Assembly: GCA_043801935.1 (NCBI GenBank)
Contig: JAZDLO010000021.1
Coordinates: forward strand, 1-23,657
Length of the DNA: 23,657 nt
Direction of reading: 5' to 3'
Source of the DNA: JAZDLO01 sp043801935
Lineage (GTDB): Bacteria; Actinomycetota; Thermoleophilia; RBG-16-64-13
This document shows positions 22,464 to 23,657 of the stretch, one piece after another. How positions within the stretch are numbered: the stretch's first letter is position 1; each line of letters opens with the position of its first letter. Made by a program: the position numbers and the translations under genes. The notes below the pieces were generated by a model, which saw only the letters and a list, made by a program, of their open reading frames with translations, searched no databases and was not told where the DNA came from.

Positions 22464-23657
22464 TTACTGGAACGTCGAATTCGGCATCGCCACCAACGGG
22501 GCCTGTGGGGTGAGGTCGGGCGCATCCACGTTGTTGACGATCAATAGGTCAAGGGGCCAGACTTTGGTACTCCAGGGATTCTGGGCGGTGCCTTTTACCC
22601 ACTGGCCCATCCACATCGGTGTCATCACCACGTTTTCGAAGAGACGCTTGCCAACCACCTTGTCTCCTTGGCCGACGGCCGCACCGAATCCCGTCACCGG
22701 CGAGGTGAAGTCGATAGGTCCGGCGATGGTGTCCATGTTGGTGGCGGCGACGTTCTTGATGATCTCTTCCTTGTCGTCCACGTTCACAGTGCGCTTGAAG
22801 ACGTCAGCAGCCCACTCGCCCAACATGTAGTGCTCGATGGGCTGAGTCCACTGCTGGCTGGTCTCTTGCTCGTAACGGAGCGCCAGTTCCATACATGTCT
22901 CCCCGGTAAGGGAAGACTTGTAGGGATTGGTGGGGTGCCACCAGCTCGGGCCGCACATCCCGATAGCTGCTTCGCCGTACGTCTCCATGGTGGTCGGAAA
23001 GAGCGTGGGGATGCCGATATCGAGTATCTTCGGAACGTAGGATTGCTGCTGCATCTGGCTGTAGCAGGCGCCCCACTGCGGTGGGAACATGATGCCGGTA
23101 AGGATCTCACAGCCACCTTTCTTCCAAACGCCGATCACCTCGGTGTAGTCCTCCGCAGTGGGATCGAAAGCCCCGGGATCGACTACCGTGTAACCCTGCT
23201 TCCTCAGTTCATCGCCGTAGAATACGCGGCGATCGTTTCCCTCAATGGTATTCGGCCACACGGCGCCGACTACCTTATTGGTCGGAATGTCGTCGAAGGC
23301 CCCAAGGCTGACATCGACCAGCGCCGCATTGCCCCAGAAGGCGAAGTAGGTCCACTTCCACTTCGTATCCGCATTTCCACCCCGCGCCCCCACCCAGGAA
23401 TCCGCGGGGCTATCGGTCAGGATAGTGGGACACCCAAACTCTTCCCCCTGGGTGCCTGCGGGGGCCGTGGTATCGGTGGTGGATGCGCCCATCAAGATGT
23501 CGACCTTGCCATTGTTGATAAGGTCGGCGGCCACCTGCCCGGCCCGGTTGTTATCGGATTGCGTATCCTGGACCAGGACGCTAACGGGATGTTTCAAGCC
23601 GTCGCCGCAGACGAGGCCGTCGGCGACAAATTCCTTCCAGAGCTTCACGCACCAGTC
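22464..23657 (-). CDS. Substrate-binding protein of a branched-chain-amino-acid-type ABC transporter (5' end missing)
   Basis: The frame is open to the window edge (three codons beyond the GTG at 23648), so the N-terminus with its signal peptide and first strands is missing. The visible roughly 397 residues match the Peripla_BP_6 (LivJ-like) fold: SVLVQDTQSDNNRAGQVAADLI, then DILMGASTTDTTAPAGTQGEEFGCPTIL, a hinge region, and the second lobe (TNKVVGAVWPNTIEGNDRRVFYGDELRKQGY). Several cysteines (for example GGCEI, WGACYSQ, GMCGPSW, ETCMEL) and many Trp residues are unusual for classic LivJ. Such proteins bind amino acids, amides, urea or small aromatic compounds; the substrate is unknown. Partner permease and ATPase genes would be expected outside the window. 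It has no relation to the TrpX-type system. Confidence 0.88.
   Translation of the reverse strand, partial: DWCVKLWKEFVADGLVCGDGLKHPVSVLVQDTQSDNNRAGQVAADLINNGKVDILMGASTTDTTAPAGTQGEEFGCPTILTDSPADSWVGARGGNADTKWKWTYFAFWGNAALVDVSLGAFDDIPTNKVVGAVWPNTIEGNDRRVFYGDELRKQGYTVVDPGAFDPTAEDYTEVIGVWKKGGCEILTGIMFPPQWGACYSQMQQQSYVPKILDIGIPTLFPTTMETYGEAAIGMCGPSWWHPTNPYKSSLTGETCMELALRYEQETSQQWTQPIEHYMLGEWAADVFKRTVNVDDKEEIIKNVAATNMDTIAGPIDFTSPVTGFGAAVGQGDKVVGKRLFENVVMTPMWMGQWVKGTAQNPWSTKVWPLDLLIVNNVDAPDLTPQAPLVAMPNSTFQ

Overview
The window is GC-rich (about 60-62% in hand-counted stretches) and looks like an actinobacterial chromosome, possibly Thermoleophilia, Coriobacteriia or a related uncultured lineage. Support comes from several GTG/TTG starts, strong purine-rich ribosome binding sites, lipoproteins with Thr/Gly-rich linkers after the lipobox Cys, a TrpX/TrpY-type transporter, DUF2905, DUF5640 and PadR genes, and an anaerobe-type FAD oxidoreductase. 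The lineage is an inference; no rRNA or tRNA gene was seen. No prophage, insertion sequence or CRISPR array was seen.

Layout, left to right. 1-140 is the tail of an unidentified gene. 169-1179 (-) is an MscS-type mechanosensitive channel, divergent from a TrmO-DUF1847 fusion protein (1444-2556, +). A two-repeat PRC-barrel protein (2747-3502), a PadR regulator (3659-4177) and a DUF2905 membrane protein (4257-4475) follow on +. The PadR gene has a clear promoter with a 22-bp palindrome over the expected transcription start. On the minus strand come a membrane-anchored J-domain protein (4536-5354) and a transporter/lipoprotein pair: an EamA-family exporter (6983-8092) whose stop overlaps the start of a beta-propeller-like lipoprotein (5589-6986). 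A nitroreductase (8297-9028, +) converges on a LURP-one-like protein and a zinc-ribbon membrane protein (9078-9984, -).

The middle holds a stand-alone PAS_10 protein (10248-10679) and a complete TrpX/TrpY-type ABC uptake system: lipoprotein binding protein (10793-11815), permease (11937-12839) and ATPase (12836-13645). A 13-bp perfect hairpin separates the binding-protein gene from the permease/ATPase pair, and permease and ATPase genes overlap by 4 bp. Next on minus are a PPC-like lipoprotein, a DUF1801 protein and carB (14698-17961), without a visible carA. carB diverges from a two-TM potassium channel with two RCK units (about 18189-19937), followed by a DUF5640-like lipoprotein (20025-20366).

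The right end carries a FAD-dependent oxidoreductase of lower GC (20414-21877, -), a small membrane protein (21977-22342, +), a strong bidirectional hairpin, and a branched-chain-amino-acid-type substrate-binding protein (22464 to the window edge, -) cut by the boundary.

Most genes are ordinary accessory or housekeeping functions, and I do not see a convincing new multi-gene system. The points most worth a second look are the TrmO-DUF1847 fusion, the PadR promoter/operator, the intergenic hairpin in the transporter operon, the unequal RCK pair in the potassium channel, the CarB linker changes, and the atypical base composition of the oxidoreductase.
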